64,000 nucleotides of DNA from Trissonchulus latispiculum (taxonomy: Eukaryota > Nematoda > Enoplea > Enoplida > Ironidae): positions 99,354 to 163,353 of the forward strand of contig JASAND010026807.1 of NCBI GenBank assembly GCA_030248195.1, given 5' to 3'. Positions 63,591-64,000 of the stretch are shown here, in pieces. How positions within the stretch are numbered: the stretch's first letter is position 1; every line of letters begins with the position of its first letter. Below the pieces are notes generated by a model, which saw only the letters and a list, made by a program, of their open reading frames with translations, was not told the origin of the DNA and did no database searches. Made by a program: the position numbers and the translations under genes.

Positions 63591-64000
63591 GTGACTTTTA
63601 GGCCATTTCTAGTAAAAGTGGGACTTGTAACTTTTCGCCAAAACAGGCCAAAAAAATGCAAAGTTTGGGCCCATCTCCTGAAAGCTAGGGAGCAAAATTA
63701 AAAAATCCCCCTCGTTACTTTATGCACCCCTACTGGTAGTTTTCAACAAAAGATACTAGACCTCTCCAGCTTCTACCCAGTTCTAGAAAGAAGTGTGACC
63801 AAAATTTGCGAAAAAGAGCGAAAGTCCGATTCTTTGGGACCTTGGCACAGAGCCAAAATTGGCCAGGTGCCAAAATGACCAAAAAAAGGTAGCATGGGGG
63901 GATCCTGCCTACCAACATATAATAGTAGTATGGTGCCAAAATGCCCACATCGTTCCAACACTTCGCCGTAAAATGCATTTCCAATAAGCGTTATTCACCG
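63591..64000. other. no recognised gene
   Basis: AT-rich. Open minus-strand frames at 63730-63984 have no motif. It probably continues the dispersed repeat that begins near 63510. Confidence 0.35.

Overview
This window is eukaryotic and AT-rich, and it is dominated by transposons and virus-like elements. Ordinary host coding sequence is scarce and split by spliceosomal introns. The recognisable repertoire points to a protostome invertebrate, probably an arthropod: an innexin, a Tribbles-like kinase remnant, an importin-5-type C-terminus, a Helitron with an RPA gene, Polinton/Maverick genes of the C. elegans F54H12.2/F54H12.3 type, and Penelope-like elements with an N-terminal GIY-YIG domain. 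I cannot name the species. The standard genetic code fits every intact frame.

Layout. 0.5-0.9 kb: terminal exon of an unidentified gene. 2.1-7.0 kb: decayed Helitron on the minus strand (PIF1-type helicase, then a spliced RPA1-like cargo gene). 7.5-9.6 kb: a MITE family, one copy of which has captured a piece of that helicase. 10.4-13.9 kb: two frame-broken paralogues of an unknown minus-strand gene around a Tribbles-like kinase pseudogene. 15.4-18.8 kb: minisatellite and degenerate direct duplications. 19.0-23.6 kb: broken element combining an SGNH-hydrolase-like region with a tyrosine recombinase, interrupted by a 663-bp hAT-like MITE. 24.0-30.0 kb: Polinton/Maverick on the minus strand. 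Most of its genes (ATPase, integrase, major capsid protein) are frameshifted, but a minor-capsid-type frame, a RING-H2 frame and two other small frames are intact. 30.6-31.5 kb: a second tyrosine recombinase, frameshifted. 32.5-35.4 kb: two intact, intronless plus-strand genes with near-identical TATA promoters, one a C2H2/OTU-like protein of Maverick type and the other a short innexin. 36-41 kb: non-coding DNA rich in small hairpins, plus a perfect six-unit heat-shock element. 40.8-44.6 kb: direct segmental duplication. 45.1-57.9 kb: three tandem, almost identical, intact Penelope-like elements flanked by a perfect 331-bp direct repeat. 58-64 kb: several MITEs, a tRNA-like element, the last two coding exons of an importin-5-like gene (minus strand) and tandem repeats.

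Most promising points for a second look: (i) the intact C2H2/OTU-like gene plus innexin pair beside a decayed Polinton, which suggests an innexin carried or retained by a Maverick-type element; (ii) the tandem Penelope-like array with its very long candidate target-site duplication and a conserved folded segment in each repeat; (iii) the hairpin family with a constant core and changing stems; (iv) the perfect heat-shock element in the same stretch. All family assignments come from reading motifs by eye. No database search was run.
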